64,000 bases of DNA, from the NCBI GenBank assembly GCA_003258735.1, contig QHME01000002.1, positions 124,001-188,000 on the forward strand. Direction: 5' to 3'. Shown piece after piece: positions 33,065-42,289 of the stretch. A program made the translations under genes and the position numbers. The notes beneath the pieces were generated by a model that did no database searches, was not told the DNA's origin, and worked only from the letters and a program-made list of their open reading frames with translations. Numbering within the stretch: position 1 is the stretch's first letter; each line of letters begins with the position of its first letter. Source of the DNA: Candidatus Melainabacteria bacterium (GTDB lineage: Bacteria > Cyanobacteriota > Vampirovibrionia > Gastranaerophilales > Gastranaerophilaceae).

Positions 33065-34348
33065 ATGTTTTCATATTTTTATATAATAAATATTTGTGTA
33101 ATCATCGTTTTTATTTGCCTGTTTTTTATCACAAGAAAAACCAACAAACGCTGGTCAAAAATCAATGATTACTTGGGAAAAGTAACAACTACCGTAGATT
33201 CAATCAGATACGGAAATTTGTCAACCAAAATTGAAAAAATAGAACATCCGACATACCAAAATGTAACAGATAGTATCAACAGAATGGTTGAAACACTAAA
33301 TGACAGAGAAAAAATGATTATTGAATATCAAGCAGAACTTATGCGCCAAAACAAATTGCTTGAATCCGTTATCAATTCTCTATCTGACGGAATTTTGATT
33401 ATCAATGATAAATTTGAAATTCTTAGAGCTACCCCAAAGATTTTGAAATGGTTCGGCATCAAAGGACGAGATATCATCGGCAAAAATGTTTTTGAATTTA
33501 TTCAACCAGTAAAAGATGATAATTTTGAAATTTCTGATTTAAACAATATTGAAATCTTTATTAAACACACTCCAACAAACAACTTTGTCATAAGTTCTCA
33601 AGCCTTAACATCAATTGAGAAAAAAAGATTTGTGCTAATCATAAAAGATATTACAACAGAAAAAGAAATCGAAACACTGAAAGAAGATTTCGTTGCAACA
33701 TTGACCCATGACCTGAAAGTTCCGATTGTTGCAGCATCAAATATGATTGATTTATTTTTAGCCAACAAGTTTGGAGAAATTTCTGAAAAACAAAAATTTG
33801 CACTTGATAATATGAAAGTTTCAAATAAAAACCTTTTAGAGTTGGTTCAAATTTTGCTTGAAACTTACAAGTTAAAAGAACAGGGTATCAAATTAGTAAA
33901 AGAAACTTTTGCCCTTAACCCATTTATTGAAGAAATCGTTTCAGAAATGCAACCTTTAGCAGCAGATGTAAAAACTTCAATAAATTTCACTCCACAAACC
34001 AACAATCCGCAAATCACAGCTGACAAAATGCAGTTAAAAAGAGTAATTAAAAACCTGATATCTAATGCGATTGACCACAGCAGCACACAAAAACCTATCG
34101 ATGTAAAACTTGGCAAAAACCAAGGTTATACAACCATTTCGGTTATAGACTACGGTCAAGGAATTGGCAAAGACGAATTAAAAATGATTTTTAATAAATA
34201 CTATTCAGCAGCAAAAAAATTGAGAAAAGTTGGTACAGGTTTAGGTTTATATCTATCTCAACAAATCGCAGTAGCGCATGGTGGAGAAATCATTGCAACC
34301 AGTGAAGAAAATGTCCAAACGGAATTTTGTGTAAAAATTCCTGCGTAA
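33065..34348 (+). CDS. Membrane-tethered PAS sensor histidine kinase
   Basis: A 427-residue protein. One N-terminal membrane helix (5-23) is followed by a HAMP-like linker (about 30-85) and a PAS domain (about 95-200: VINSLSDGILIIN). HisKA has His215 in ATLTHDLKVP, and HATPase_c has N box LKNLISNAIDHS-type (VIKNLISNAIDH), G1 DYGQGIG and G2 GTGLGLYLS. With only one membrane span the signal is probably cytoplasmic and sensed by the PAS. It resembles the truncated kinase at the left edge but keeps a good G1 box. No response regulator is adjacent. Confidence 0.92.
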   Translation: MFSYFYIINICVIIVFICLFFITRKTNKRWSKINDYLGKVTTTVDSIRYGNLSTKIEKIEHPTYQNVTDSINRMVETLNDREKMIIEYQAELMRQNKLLESVINSLSDGILIINDKFEILRATPKILKWFGIKGRDIIGKNVFEFIQPVKDDNFEISDLNNIEIFIKHTPTNNFVISSQALTSIEKKRFVLIIKDITTEKEIETLKEDFVATLTHDLKVPIVAASNMIDLFLANKFGEISEKQKFALDNMKVSNKNLLELVQILLETYKLKEQGIKLVKETFALNPFIEEIVSEMQPLAADVKTSINFTPQTNNPQITADKMQLKRVIKNLISNAIDHSSTQKPIDVKLGKNQGYTTISVIDYGQGIGKDELKMIFNKYYSAAKKLRKVGTGLGLYLSQQIAVAHGGEIIATSEENVQTEFCVKIPA

Positions 34349-34402
34349 ATGTAAATTTATTTTTTGTTTATTTTTTATATAATAAAGAAAAAAGGAGAAA
34401 TT

Positions 34403-35650
34403 ATGCCGATTGATTTTAATCCGTATTCATCATTCAATGTGAATCCGACAAATTATACTCAAAAAATAACATCTCAACAAAATATCATCGCAAACCAACC
34501 AATAAAAGATACTTTTACAAAAAGCGTAAAAGTCGGCGCGGATGTGAATTCAGAATACGACGGAATTAAAATTGAACAAAAGCAATTTGGCACAATAAAA
34601 AAAACCGGCGAAAAAGCCACCCTTTATACAATAACAAATAAAAACGGTGCAAGTGTTGATTTATCAACCTTTGGAGCAACAATCACATCAATAAAAGTTC
34701 CTGATAAAGACGGTAACATCAAAGATGTAACTCAAGGCTATGACAATGTTACACCTTATGAAGAATCTCCTGTTGGGCACGCAGGCGGAACTATCGGGCC
34801 TTACGCAAATAAAATTCAAGATGGCAAATTTACACTAAATGGCAAAGAATACAAACTGGAATGCAACAAAGATAATGGCAAAACTCACTCCCATGGCGGA
34901 ACGCAAGGTTTTGATACAAAAAATTGGAAAGCTAAAGTATTAAAAGACGGTGTTGAATTTACATACGAAAAAGAAGATATGGAAAACGGTTATCCAGCAA
35001 AAGTCCAAACAACCGTAACTTACAAGTTTGATAACAATAACAATCTACACATCAAGTACAAGGCAAAATCAAACAAAGACACTATTATGAATTTGACAAA
35101 TCACACATATTTTAACCTTGATGGAGTCGAAAACACACAAGAAAATTCAGTTTATGAACATGTTGTAACTTTGCCAAACTCATCAACTTATACAGAAAAT
35201 AGCGATATTGCAGTCCCTACAGGAGAAATAAAATCAGTCGAAGGCACTCCGTTTGATTTTAGAAAACCGAAAAAGATTTCTGATGATATAGAAAAAGATT
35301 TTGAACAACTAAAAATCGGCTCAGGATTTGACCAAAATTTCTGTATTGATAACTATGACGGCAAAACAATGATTGAAGCTGCCAGTGTAAAATCACCCAA
35401 AACAGGAATTGTATTAAAAGTTTCTACAAATCTCCCAGGATTTCAATTTTATAGCGCAAACCACTTAGGTAAATCGGCTCAACCTGAAGGCAAATCAGGT
35501 AGCAGATATGAAAAACGCTCATCATTTTGTGTTGAACCGCAATTTTATCCAAACGCAATTAATACAGAATCATTCAAAGAAAAAGGCATCTTGAAAAAAG
35601 GTGAAGAATATGACAGAGAAATTATTTATTCCTTCTCAACCGAAAAATAA
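34403..35650 (+). CDS. Aldose 1-epimerase (GalM-like) with N-terminal extension
   Basis: The catalytic core (about 65-415 of 415) has the mutarotase motifs: SLSTFGATI-like DLSTFGATITSIKVPD, GGTIGPYANKI, HSHGG in place of HLHGG, NLTNHTYFNLDG with the catalytic His, and FCVEPQFYPNAIN with the Glu. Some expected Arg are replaced (GPYANKI for GRYANRI). The first 60 residues are extra: MPIDFNPYSSFNVNPTNY, Asn-rich with no signal peptide, like other lineage proteins here. AAAGGAG fixes the ATG at 34403. It interconverts alpha and beta anomers of aldohexoses. Confidence 0.85.
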   Translation: MPIDFNPYSSFNVNPTNYTQKITSQQNIIANQPIKDTFTKSVKVGADVNSEYDGIKIEQKQFGTIKKTGEKATLYTITNKNGASVDLSTFGATITSIKVPDKDGNIKDVTQGYDNVTPYEESPVGHAGGTIGPYANKIQDGKFTLNGKEYKLECNKDNGKTHSHGGTQGFDTKNWKAKVLKDGVEFTYEKEDMENGYPAKVQTTVTYKFDNNNNLHIKYKAKSNKDTIMNLTNHTYFNLDGVENTQENSVYEHVVTLPNSSTYTENSDIAVPTGEIKSVEGTPFDFRKPKKISDDIEKDFEQLKIGSGFDQNFCIDNYDGKTMIEAASVKSPKTGIVLKVSTNLPGFQFYSANHLGKSAQPEGKSGSRYEKRSSFCVEPQFYPNAINTESFKEKGILKKGEEYDREIIYSFSTEK

Positions 35651-35652
35651 AA

Positions 35653-36312
35653 TTATTTTATATCAGGGAAGAAATATCTAACACCATTATCAGAACGCCA
35701 ACGAACATATCCTGTTTTTGGCGTTTTATCTAAATCAAAAACACTCACCAATGCCCAATTTCCGCGAATAACATTCAGATTTATTTTTTGCGGATAATTC
35801 ATTGTTGAAATAGTCTTAGCCAAGTCTTCAGTTTGAGCTTTTATATCCTTGCAAGTTTCAGGCGCACTTTTCAACAAAACAAGCCCGTATTTTTTGCCAT
35901 AGGTATTGTAAAAATTTATCCATGTCATAAACTTATACGGATCATCTTTTTTTATCCAACCGGTTTGACCTGTTGAGTTGTTGTAAATAATTTCAACCCA
36001 ATCATCATTGAAATCTGTTACACTAACAAGCGCAAGGTTTTTCTTTGGCAAAAACACTGTAAAAAAGTTGTCAAATCCGATTTCTGAAGGAAAAAATTCA
36101 TCGTTATTCCATCTTACCCTATAAAGAATTTGAGAATCCTCATTTGGTTCTTTGTAGATTTTAACATCATCGCCAACCTGATACATTCCGATTGTTGTTG
36201 TCTGTGTTACGTTTGGACGAACAGGTATGATATCTTTTGCATAAGTTTCGGAACTTATTCCTATTCCTGCAAACATAAGAGCGGTAATTAAGAATAACGA
36301 TAATTTTTTCAT
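35653..36312 (-). CDS. Secreted SH3-like domain protein
   Basis: The 219-residue protein has a cleavable signal peptide (KKLSLFLITALMFAGIGISS-type, cut near Ala25). Two beta-rich units follow, with YQVGDDVKIYKEPNEDSQIL and GQTGWIKKDDPYKF resembling bacterial SH3 domains that often bind cell wall. The C-terminus repeats WALVSVFDLDKTPKTGYVRW, similar to the first unit, so the fold may be tandem. It lies four bases downstream of pheT on the same strand and is convergent with galM. Confidence 0.7.
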   Translation of the reverse strand: MKKLSLFLITALMFAGIGISSETYAKDIIPVRPNVTQTTTIGMYQVGDDVKIYKEPNEDSQILYRVRWNNDEFFPSEIGFDNFFTVFLPKKNLALVSVTDFNDDWVEIIYNNSTGQTGWIKKDDPYKFMTWINFYNTYGKKYGLVLLKSAPETCKDIKAQTEDLAKTISTMNYPQKINLNVIRGNWALVSVFDLDKTPKTGYVRWRSDNGVRYFFPDIK

Positions 36313-36316
36313 AAAA

Positions 36317-38797
36317 TTACTCCCTGAATGAAATTTGAGCGTAAGCTTTTTGCAATTTTTCTCTAACAGATGTCATTTGTTGTTCAATAATTTCATCTGT
36401 CAAAGTTGCATCAGCGTCTTGCATTTTAATTCTGTATGCTACACTCTTGAAACCTTCTTCAACGTGTTCACCTTGATATACATCAAAAATTTCAGCACCT
36501 TTAAAGATATTTTGTTTAACTGCACTTTTGATAACTTTTTGAATATCATCACAAGAAACATTATCATTTATAATAAATGCCAAATCTCTTTTTACCTCAG
36601 GATATTGTGACAAGTGCTTGAATCTCGGAACAGTTTCTTTAACCGCAGAAATAACTTCGTCCAAGTCAACTTTGAATAAAAATGCATCCTGATTTAATTT
36701 CAATTTGTCTTGTAATGTTGGATGTAATTGTCCAAAATATCCAATTGGTTGAGGCTTCTTACCTAACATCATAATAACGGCAGTTCTATATGGGTGAAGA
36801 ACCTTGTGAGACTCAGCCAGTGGAGATTCTTCCAATGGGACAAGTTTTATTCTTCTTGTAATACCCAAATCCTCAAACAAGTTTTCGACAATACCTTTTA
36901 CTGTGTAGAAATCTGTTTTTGATTTTATTTGCCATTTTGAATTTTGAACTTCACCTGTCAAAACACCTTCCAACACAAGAGTTTCCTTTACTCCTGAATC
37001 TTTTTCATCAGCCTCTTTAACCTTTAAATATGTTCTGCCGATTTCATAAGCCCAGAAGACTTTTTGCCCATTATCAAAGTTATATTTCATACAGTTCAAA
37101 GCGCTTGCTGCCAAGGTTTGACGCAACATTGAATAATCTTCACTAGCCGCATTTTCAACACGAACAGCTTTGTCTTCATCATAAGTTATTTTAAATTTGT
37201 CAAGCATTGGCTTTCCGATAAGTGAACTTGTTTGAATTTCGTTCAAACCTGCTGATAACATCAACTCATGAACCCTTTTAATAATCTTTTCTCCCAATGT
37301 AATAACAGGAGTTTGAGATTTATTTGGAAGTGATGGAGAAATTTTATCATAACCATTGATTCTTGCGATTTCTTCAATTAAATCAATTTCTCTTGTAACA
37401 TCATAAGCTCTGAATGAAGGAACTAAGAATTTTGCAGCAGCATCATTTCCACCAAGTTTTTTAAATCCTAAGTTTTCCAAAATATTGATACATCTGTCAG
37501 GAGCGATTTCGCAACCTAAAATTCTTTTAATTTGGTTATAACGCAAAGTAATTTCAATTGGTTCAAGCTTGTTTTTACCGTCTTCAACCACACCAACAAC
37601 TTCCGCATCGGCATAATCTGTCAACAATTGCATTGCACGCATCAATGCAGGTTTTACAGCCTCAATATCAATACCACGTTCAAATCTTGCACTTGCCTCA
37701 CTTCTATAACCAGCACTTCTTGCAGATTTTCTGTTTGTTGCAGGTGTAAAATATGCTGCCTCTAAAGCGATAGATGTTGTATTGTCGTCAATTTCAGAAT
37801 TAGCTCCGCCAAATACACCACCTAGACAAACGCCTTCTTTTTCGGTTGCAATAAGTACAGAATCTGTTGTAAGAGTTCTTTCAACTTCATCAAGTGTAAC
37901 AAGCTTTTCACCTTCTGTAGCACGTCTTACGCACAAATAACCATCCAATTTATCAAAATCAAATGCATGTAAAGGACAACCGTATTCAAGCATTACATAG
38001 TTTGTAATATCTACAACATTATTGATTGAACGAACACCTGATGCTAACAATCTTTTTTGCATCCAATCAGGAGATGATTTTATTTTAATATTTTTTAAAA
38101 CAGCAATTGAATAATATTTGCAAACATCTTTATCTTTGATTTCAACTCTAAATTTGTCAGTTGATAAATCTTTTGTACATTCAATTGGATTCAATTTAAG
38201 CGGTTTGTTAAATAATGCACTCAATTCTCTAGCCACACCAATAACTGACATTTGGTCGCCACGATTGGCAGTTGGAGCTACATCTAGAACTGTATCTTTC
38301 TCAAAACCGAGAACATCTTTTACATCAGCTCCCAATTGAACATCTGAAAAAATTCTATTCAAAATCAAAATACCATCTTCTTCTTGGTAATTACGCTCAG
38401 AAACACCTAATTCATCAGACGAACAAAGCATACCCTGAGATTCTACCCCACGAATAACCGCAGGAGTCAATGTAAACATTTCGCCTGTCTTCCTGTCCAA
38501 AACCTGAGAACCAACACTTGCATAAGGTACAATTTGACCCTCTTGAATATTTTGAGCACCACAAACAACAGTTTTCAACCCAGAACCTGTGTTGACAGTG
38601 ACCAAATGAAGTCTGTCTGAATTTGGATGAGCATCAATTTTTTCAATTTTAACAGTTTTGATATTAGTAAACATAGGCTTAACATCTTCAACAGCCTCAA
38701 CCTCAAGTCCGCTCATAGTCAATTCATGCGCAATTTGAGAGGCTTCAATATCAGATAAGTCTACAAATTCATTCAACCAATTTAAAGATACTTGCAT
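36317..38797 (-). CDS. pheT: Phenylalanyl-tRNA synthetase beta subunit
   Basis: The 826-residue PheT has the N-terminal tRNA-binding (EMAP-like) domain (about 40-155: HPNSDRLHLVTVNTG), B3/B4 editing domain (about 215-385), B5 (about 410-480), catalytic-like domain and the C-terminal FDX-ACB domain (FKHLSQYPEVKRDLAFII). It charges tRNA-Phe with the alpha subunit; pheS is not in the window, so the two genes are separated or the alpha gene lies elsewhere. AGGGAAAAATAA precedes the ATG. Confidence 0.97.
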   Translation of the reverse strand: MQVSLNWLNEFVDLSDIEASQIAHELTMSGLEVEAVEDVKPMFTNIKTVKIEKIDAHPNSDRLHLVTVNTGSGLKTVVCGAQNIQEGQIVPYASVGSQVLDRKTGEMFTLTPAVIRGVESQGMLCSSDELGVSERNYQEEDGILILNRIFSDVQLGADVKDVLGFEKDTVLDVAPTANRGDQMSVIGVARELSALFNKPLKLNPIECTKDLSTDKFRVEIKDKDVCKYYSIAVLKNIKIKSSPDWMQKRLLASGVRSINNVVDITNYVMLEYGCPLHAFDFDKLDGYLCVRRATEGEKLVTLDEVERTLTTDSVLIATEKEGVCLGGVFGGANSEIDDNTTSIALEAAYFTPATNRKSARSAGYRSEASARFERGIDIEAVKPALMRAMQLLTDYADAEVVGVVEDGKNKLEPIEITLRYNQIKRILGCEIAPDRCINILENLGFKKLGGNDAAAKFLVPSFRAYDVTREIDLIEEIARINGYDKISPSLPNKSQTPVITLGEKIIKRVHELMLSAGLNEIQTSSLIGKPMLDKFKITYDEDKAVRVENAASEDYSMLRQTLAASALNCMKYNFDNGQKVFWAYEIGRTYLKVKEADEKDSGVKETLVLEGVLTGEVQNSKWQIKSKTDFYTVKGIVENLFEDLGITRRIKLVPLEESPLAESHKVLHPYRTAVIMMLGKKPQPIGYFGQLHPTLQDKLKLNQDAFLFKVDLDEVISAVKETVPRFKHLSQYPEVKRDLAFIINDNVSCDDIQKVIKSAVKQNIFKGAEIFDVYQGEHVEEGFKSVAYRIKMQDADATLTDEIIEQQMTSVREKLQKAYAQISFRE

Positions 38798-38904
38798 TTA
38801 TTTTTCCCTCTTAATTCAATTACAATCTGTGATTTTATTCTATTACAAAAGAAGTAGGATGTAAAACAAATAAGTTCATTATGTTCATAAGATAAAGAAA
38901 ATAA

Positions 38905-38944
38905 CAAAAAATCAGAGCCAACCACAAAGTGGTCAGCTCTGATT
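38905..38944 (-). terminator. Intrinsic terminator after the 38966 gene
   Basis: AATCAGAGC (38910-38918) pairs with GCTCTGATT (38936-38944), with an inner CCAC/GTGG stem. On the minus strand it ends in TTTTTTGTTATTTTC. Confidence 0.85.
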
Positions 38945-38965
38945 CATTTCATTATAGATGTAAAA

Positions 38966-39712
38966 TTATTTTCTGTATTTTGCAAGAAGATTTGTATCAC
39001 CATCACTTACATTCAAAGTTTGACCTTGAACTGCAGGTGTAGTCGCTTGTGACTTTTGAGTACCTAACATTGCAGGATTTGATTTGTCTTCTTTTGCTGC
39101 AGTTTTTTGTCCGTTTTGCATTGCCTCTTTTTCTGCCATTTTCTTTTCAACTTCTCCGGCTAAAGGAGTTGCAATAAATGGAACTAACATACGTTTACCA
39201 ACGATTGTTGCTGCCGCTAATGATGTCAAGCCACCAAAAGCATCCTTAACACTATTTCTAATTGAATTGAAGTCTTTGTTAAATTTAGCACCTGTAATAT
39301 CGGAAAATCCTTCTGTACTTCTTGCATAAGCTTGGTACAATTTTCTAAGAGGTCTATCAAACATCTTACCAAATGCTTTATCAAACATTGCAGTTTGACA
39401 AACTTTGTGAGATACAGTGAAGAACATCAACAACTGCAAAGCAATCATCAATACACCGTTTGTTAAGTCTAATGCTGCAACGAATTTACGCTTGTCATCA
39501 GGAATATCTTTGTTATTCATACTTTGGGTAACATATAAATAGCAACCCAAGCCATCTTTTGCGATAATTGAAGATACGCCCAAACCATCAATGAACATTC
39601 TGCTATTTTTCTTGAATTGTTCACCTGTATATCTACCAAGTTTAGAATTTGAAAATGCTTTGATTGGTTTACAAAGAACTGTTCTTACTAGAGGATTCAA
39701 TGTGTTATTCAT
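38966..39712 (-). CDS. Lineage-type membrane protein, coupled to the 39712 gene
   Basis: The 248-residue protein has about two membrane segments (FVAALDLTNGVLMIALQLLMFFTV; SLAAATIVGKRMLVPFIATPLAG), a basic helical middle and a Gln/Lys-rich C-terminal tail (about 200-248). Its ATG shares one base with the stop of the upstream gene (TAATG), so the two are strongly coupled and their products probably act together. I do not recognise a known family; its style fits proteins common in the Melainabacteria lineage. A terminator follows. Confidence 0.7.
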   Translation of the reverse strand: MNNTLNPLVRTVLCKPIKAFSNSKLGRYTGEQFKKNSRMFIDGLGVSSIIAKDGLGCYLYVTQSMNNKDIPDDKRKFVAALDLTNGVLMIALQLLMFFTVSHKVCQTAMFDKAFGKMFDRPLRKLYQAYARSTEGFSDITGAKFNKDFNSIRNSVKDAFGGLTSLAAATIVGKRMLVPFIATPLAGEVEKKMAEKEAMQNGQKTAAKEDKSNPAMLGTQKSQATTPAVQGQTLNVSDGDTNLLAKYRK

Positions 39713-41274
39713 TATTTCACCTCAACTTTCTTTTCTGCGTCTTTTGGAGCAGCTTTTTTATTTGACAAGTTAGGGAACGCTAAATCCATAAACCAAGGAT
39801 AAATTTTGTTCAACATCCAGCAAGTTACAGGAAGAATTGCTAAAGATGATGCCAAACCTAACCAACGTTTATTACCTTCAATATTAGCTTTATTATTTTT
39901 CTTGAATTGTTCACCAATCTTATCAGCAAGAGAGTCAACCGTATCTCTTAATCTTTGTCCTGCTGATTCCATTATTCCATCTTTATTGCCTTTTGCTTTT
40001 GCAATTTCAGCATTGATAATATCTTGAGCTTCTTTTACTGTCATATTTGAAGTTTCAAGTTTTTCTCGAATGTCTTTCAAAATTGCGGTTGAACCATCGA
40101 TTGCAGAAATTCTTAATTTAATAATATTATTTACGTAATCTGAAATATCTGCTACTGAGTTCATAGCTGCCATTTGTTTTGCAGAAGTCATCATCTTATC
40201 AATTTTATTGATAAAACTTGCACGTTCTGCTGAATTTGTTATACCGTGGTTGATATCTTTTAATTCTTTTACGATTTCAATAAGAGTGCTTTTTGTTTTG
40301 CTATCATAGCCTGCTTTTTTGATATCTTTTATAGTGTCATTACATTCTTTTTTGAAAGCCTTAGCAATTTCCTTATCTGAAGAAGTAGCGGCATCTTCAA
40401 CTGCAGTATCTACACCGGCTTTACCTCTTAACCTATCAAGAACTTTTAATGTTTCATCAAGATGTTCGTGATAGAAAAGATTTCTTGCTAACTTTTTCGG
40501 TCCTTTTTGAGTTGTAGCTTTATGCATTTCTTCTGTTTCATCTTTAATCAAGCCATCAAGTGTTTCTTTGAACAGCTTTTTAAAGTCTTCAGGCTTCATA
40601 TCTTCTTTGACAATTTTGCCATCAATACCATTTGTTGTATTAACTGTAATTTTGTTTGTATCCAAAATCATTTTTTCTAAAGCTTTTGCATATTCTTTTT
40701 GTTTAGCTTTGATAGCATTTTTCATTTCAGCTTTAGTATAAGATTTGTCTGGATTTTGTTCTTTGATTTGTTTTTTCAAATAATCATCAGATGGGAACAA
40801 GGATGAATTGTTATGAATTGAGAAAAATCCGATATCTGCCATTTTCTTAATCAATGAATTAAACGGAACAACAATCGCAGCTTGCGTACCTACCGCTAGA
40901 ATTGCTGATACCGGTTGACGCCAAGCTGTATATGTTCTTGTATCTTCATCCGTTTTTGATAATGGGTTATATTTGATAAACACAGGAGCTACCAAACCTG
41001 TACCAACTGCGTTAATGATTTGGTTCTGAACTTCGCCCATGCCTTCATGCATCTTAACCATCATTTTGATTTTACTCGGCATCAAATCAAGTAAGAAATC
41101 TCTTAATGATTGTCCTGCTTTTGCTACCGGAGCAGCTGCATTACCAGTGAATGTTGTGTAGTCATGCGGAGCTGATAAATAAGCTCTGTTAGCACTGTGA
41201 GCTTTATTGCCTTGAGCTCTGTTGTACTGGCCAACCCCTTCCATACTACTAGTTTTAATCTTTTCGATACCCAT
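39712..41274 (-). CDS. Lineage-type membrane-associated protein
   Basis: A 520-residue protein. The Asn/Ser/Tyr-rich N-terminus (about 1-45, with TTFTGN near its end) is not a signal peptide. Membrane-like segments lie at about 110-135 (PVSAILAVGTQAAIVVPF) and near the C-terminus (LGLASSLAILPVTCWMLNKIYPWFM), with a long Lys/Glu-rich helical region between. No enzyme motif seen. AGGTGTAAC precedes the ATG. It is transcribed with the 38966 gene. Function unknown. Confidence 0.72.
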   Translation of the reverse strand: MGIEKIKTSSMEGVGQYNRAQGNKAHSANRAYLSAPHDYTTFTGNAAAPVAKAGQSLRDFLLDLMPSKIKMMVKMHEGMGEVQNQIINAVGTGLVAPVFIKYNPLSKTDEDTRTYTAWRQPVSAILAVGTQAAIVVPFNSLIKKMADIGFFSIHNNSSLFPSDDYLKKQIKEQNPDKSYTKAEMKNAIKAKQKEYAKALEKMILDTNKITVNTTNGIDGKIVKEDMKPEDFKKLFKETLDGLIKDETEEMHKATTQKGPKKLARNLFYHEHLDETLKVLDRLRGKAGVDTAVEDAATSSDKEIAKAFKKECNDTIKDIKKAGYDSKTKSTLIEIVKELKDINHGITNSAERASFINKIDKMMTSAKQMAAMNSVADISDYVNNIIKLRISAIDGSTAILKDIREKLETSNMTVKEAQDIINAEIAKAKGNKDGIMESAGQRLRDTVDSLADKIGEQFKKNNKANIEGNKRWLGLASSLAILPVTCWMLNKIYPWFMDLAFPNLSNKKAAPKDAEKKVEVK

Positions 41275-41430
41275 GTTACACCTACTATGAATCTTCTATA
41301 TATATAGAACCTAAAACATTAATAAAATTGCTAGAATAAGTTCTAATATTAAGAAATGTTAATGTGAACTTCCGCCCCTTAAATGCAGAGAAGTATAATA
41401 CGGTGACGCTTTTCCGATTATAATATTCTC

Positions 41431-41463
41431 GCAGTATTTCCTCAAAATATGAGGAAACACTGC
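41431..41463 (-). terminator. Hairpin after the thioredoxin-like gene
   Basis: GCAGTATTTCCTC (41431-41443) pairs with GAGGAAACACTGC (41451-41463), one mismatch. It lies 57 bases downstream of the minus-strand stop. The U tract is weak. Confidence 0.5.
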
Positions 41464-41519
41464 AATTATACAAAACACATAATTATTTTAAAAGTACAAG
41501 TTAAAAATTTGTTACTTTA

Positions 41520-42071
41520 TTACTTTTTAGTATCCAACAATTTCCTGATTCTCAAGAATCTGTCTAACTCTTGGCTAACATTTTCAACTTTGCTCAAATA
41601 AGCATTTGATAACAATACGCGGTTATCATACTTAGGGTCAATAATAAATACTGTTGGAAAACCTGTAATTCCGATTTCGTTTACAAGTTTTTCATATTTT
41701 TTATCTTCCACATTTACTTTTGCAAATTCGATATCATCCTTGTATTTTTCTGCCAATGCTTGGTATACAGGCATAAATTTAATACAATAATGACACCAAT
41801 CAGCATAGAATAGAACCAACATTGGCTTTTTACTTTTCACTGCTTGATTATAATCCATGCCAACCGCATATTCAGAAGGTTTTTTCGGTTCTCCGGATAA
41901 ATCTACAGGCATATAATTTTCTTGTTTTGCTTTTTCAGCTTTGAATTGCTGGTATTGGTAATATTCAAAACCGCCAACAGCGCAAATTAAAATTACTAAC
42001 AAAATTAATACAACTATTGCAACATTTTTTTTATTAGCATTTTGAAGTTTTTCTTTCAAGTTAAATCCCAT
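41520..42071 (-). CDS. Membrane-anchored thioredoxin-like protein
   Basis: The 183-residue protein has one N-terminal membrane helix (about 17-38), a linker and a thioredoxin fold (about 70-180) with the active site WCHYC (Cys93, Cys96), Pro in the cis-Pro position (GITGFPTVFII) and a Lys/Glu-rich end. The topology implies the redox domain faces outward (periplasmic side). Likely a reductant or isomerase for exported disulphide proteins, for example the Cys-containing prepilin-like proteins; this link is inference. ATG 42071 with AAGGGGA is chosen over an upstream ATG. Confidence 0.88.
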   Translation of the reverse strand: MGFNLKEKLQNANKKNVAIVVLILLVILICAVGGFEYYQYQQFKAEKAKQENYMPVDLSGEPKKPSEYAVGMDYNQAVKSKKPMLVLFYADWCHYCIKFMPVYQALAEKYKDDIEFAKVNVEDKKYEKLVNEIGITGFPTVFIIDPKYDNRVLLSNAYLSKVENVSQELDRFLRIRKLLDTKK

Positions 42072-42289
42072 CTTATATTCCCCTTTCAACACTCTAATTA
42101 TAATATGAAAAACATTAGGTCAGGAAAGTTCACAAAAGTTTACCTTTACATTTAGTAACATGATGTCACACTTGATATATATTTGGGTATATACAAAGTA
42201 TATAAACCTCGTGTTACATTACCCTATCCCCCAAAAATCGGCAAAATCCGCCGATGAAATTTCCATGCAAATAAGAAGGAGTTTAATTT

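Noticed and set aside
41285..41473. 62-codon minus-strand ORF between the thioredoxin and 39712 genes
   Set aside because: It contains the hairpin after the thioredoxin gene and has no ribosome-binding site; more likely non-coding.
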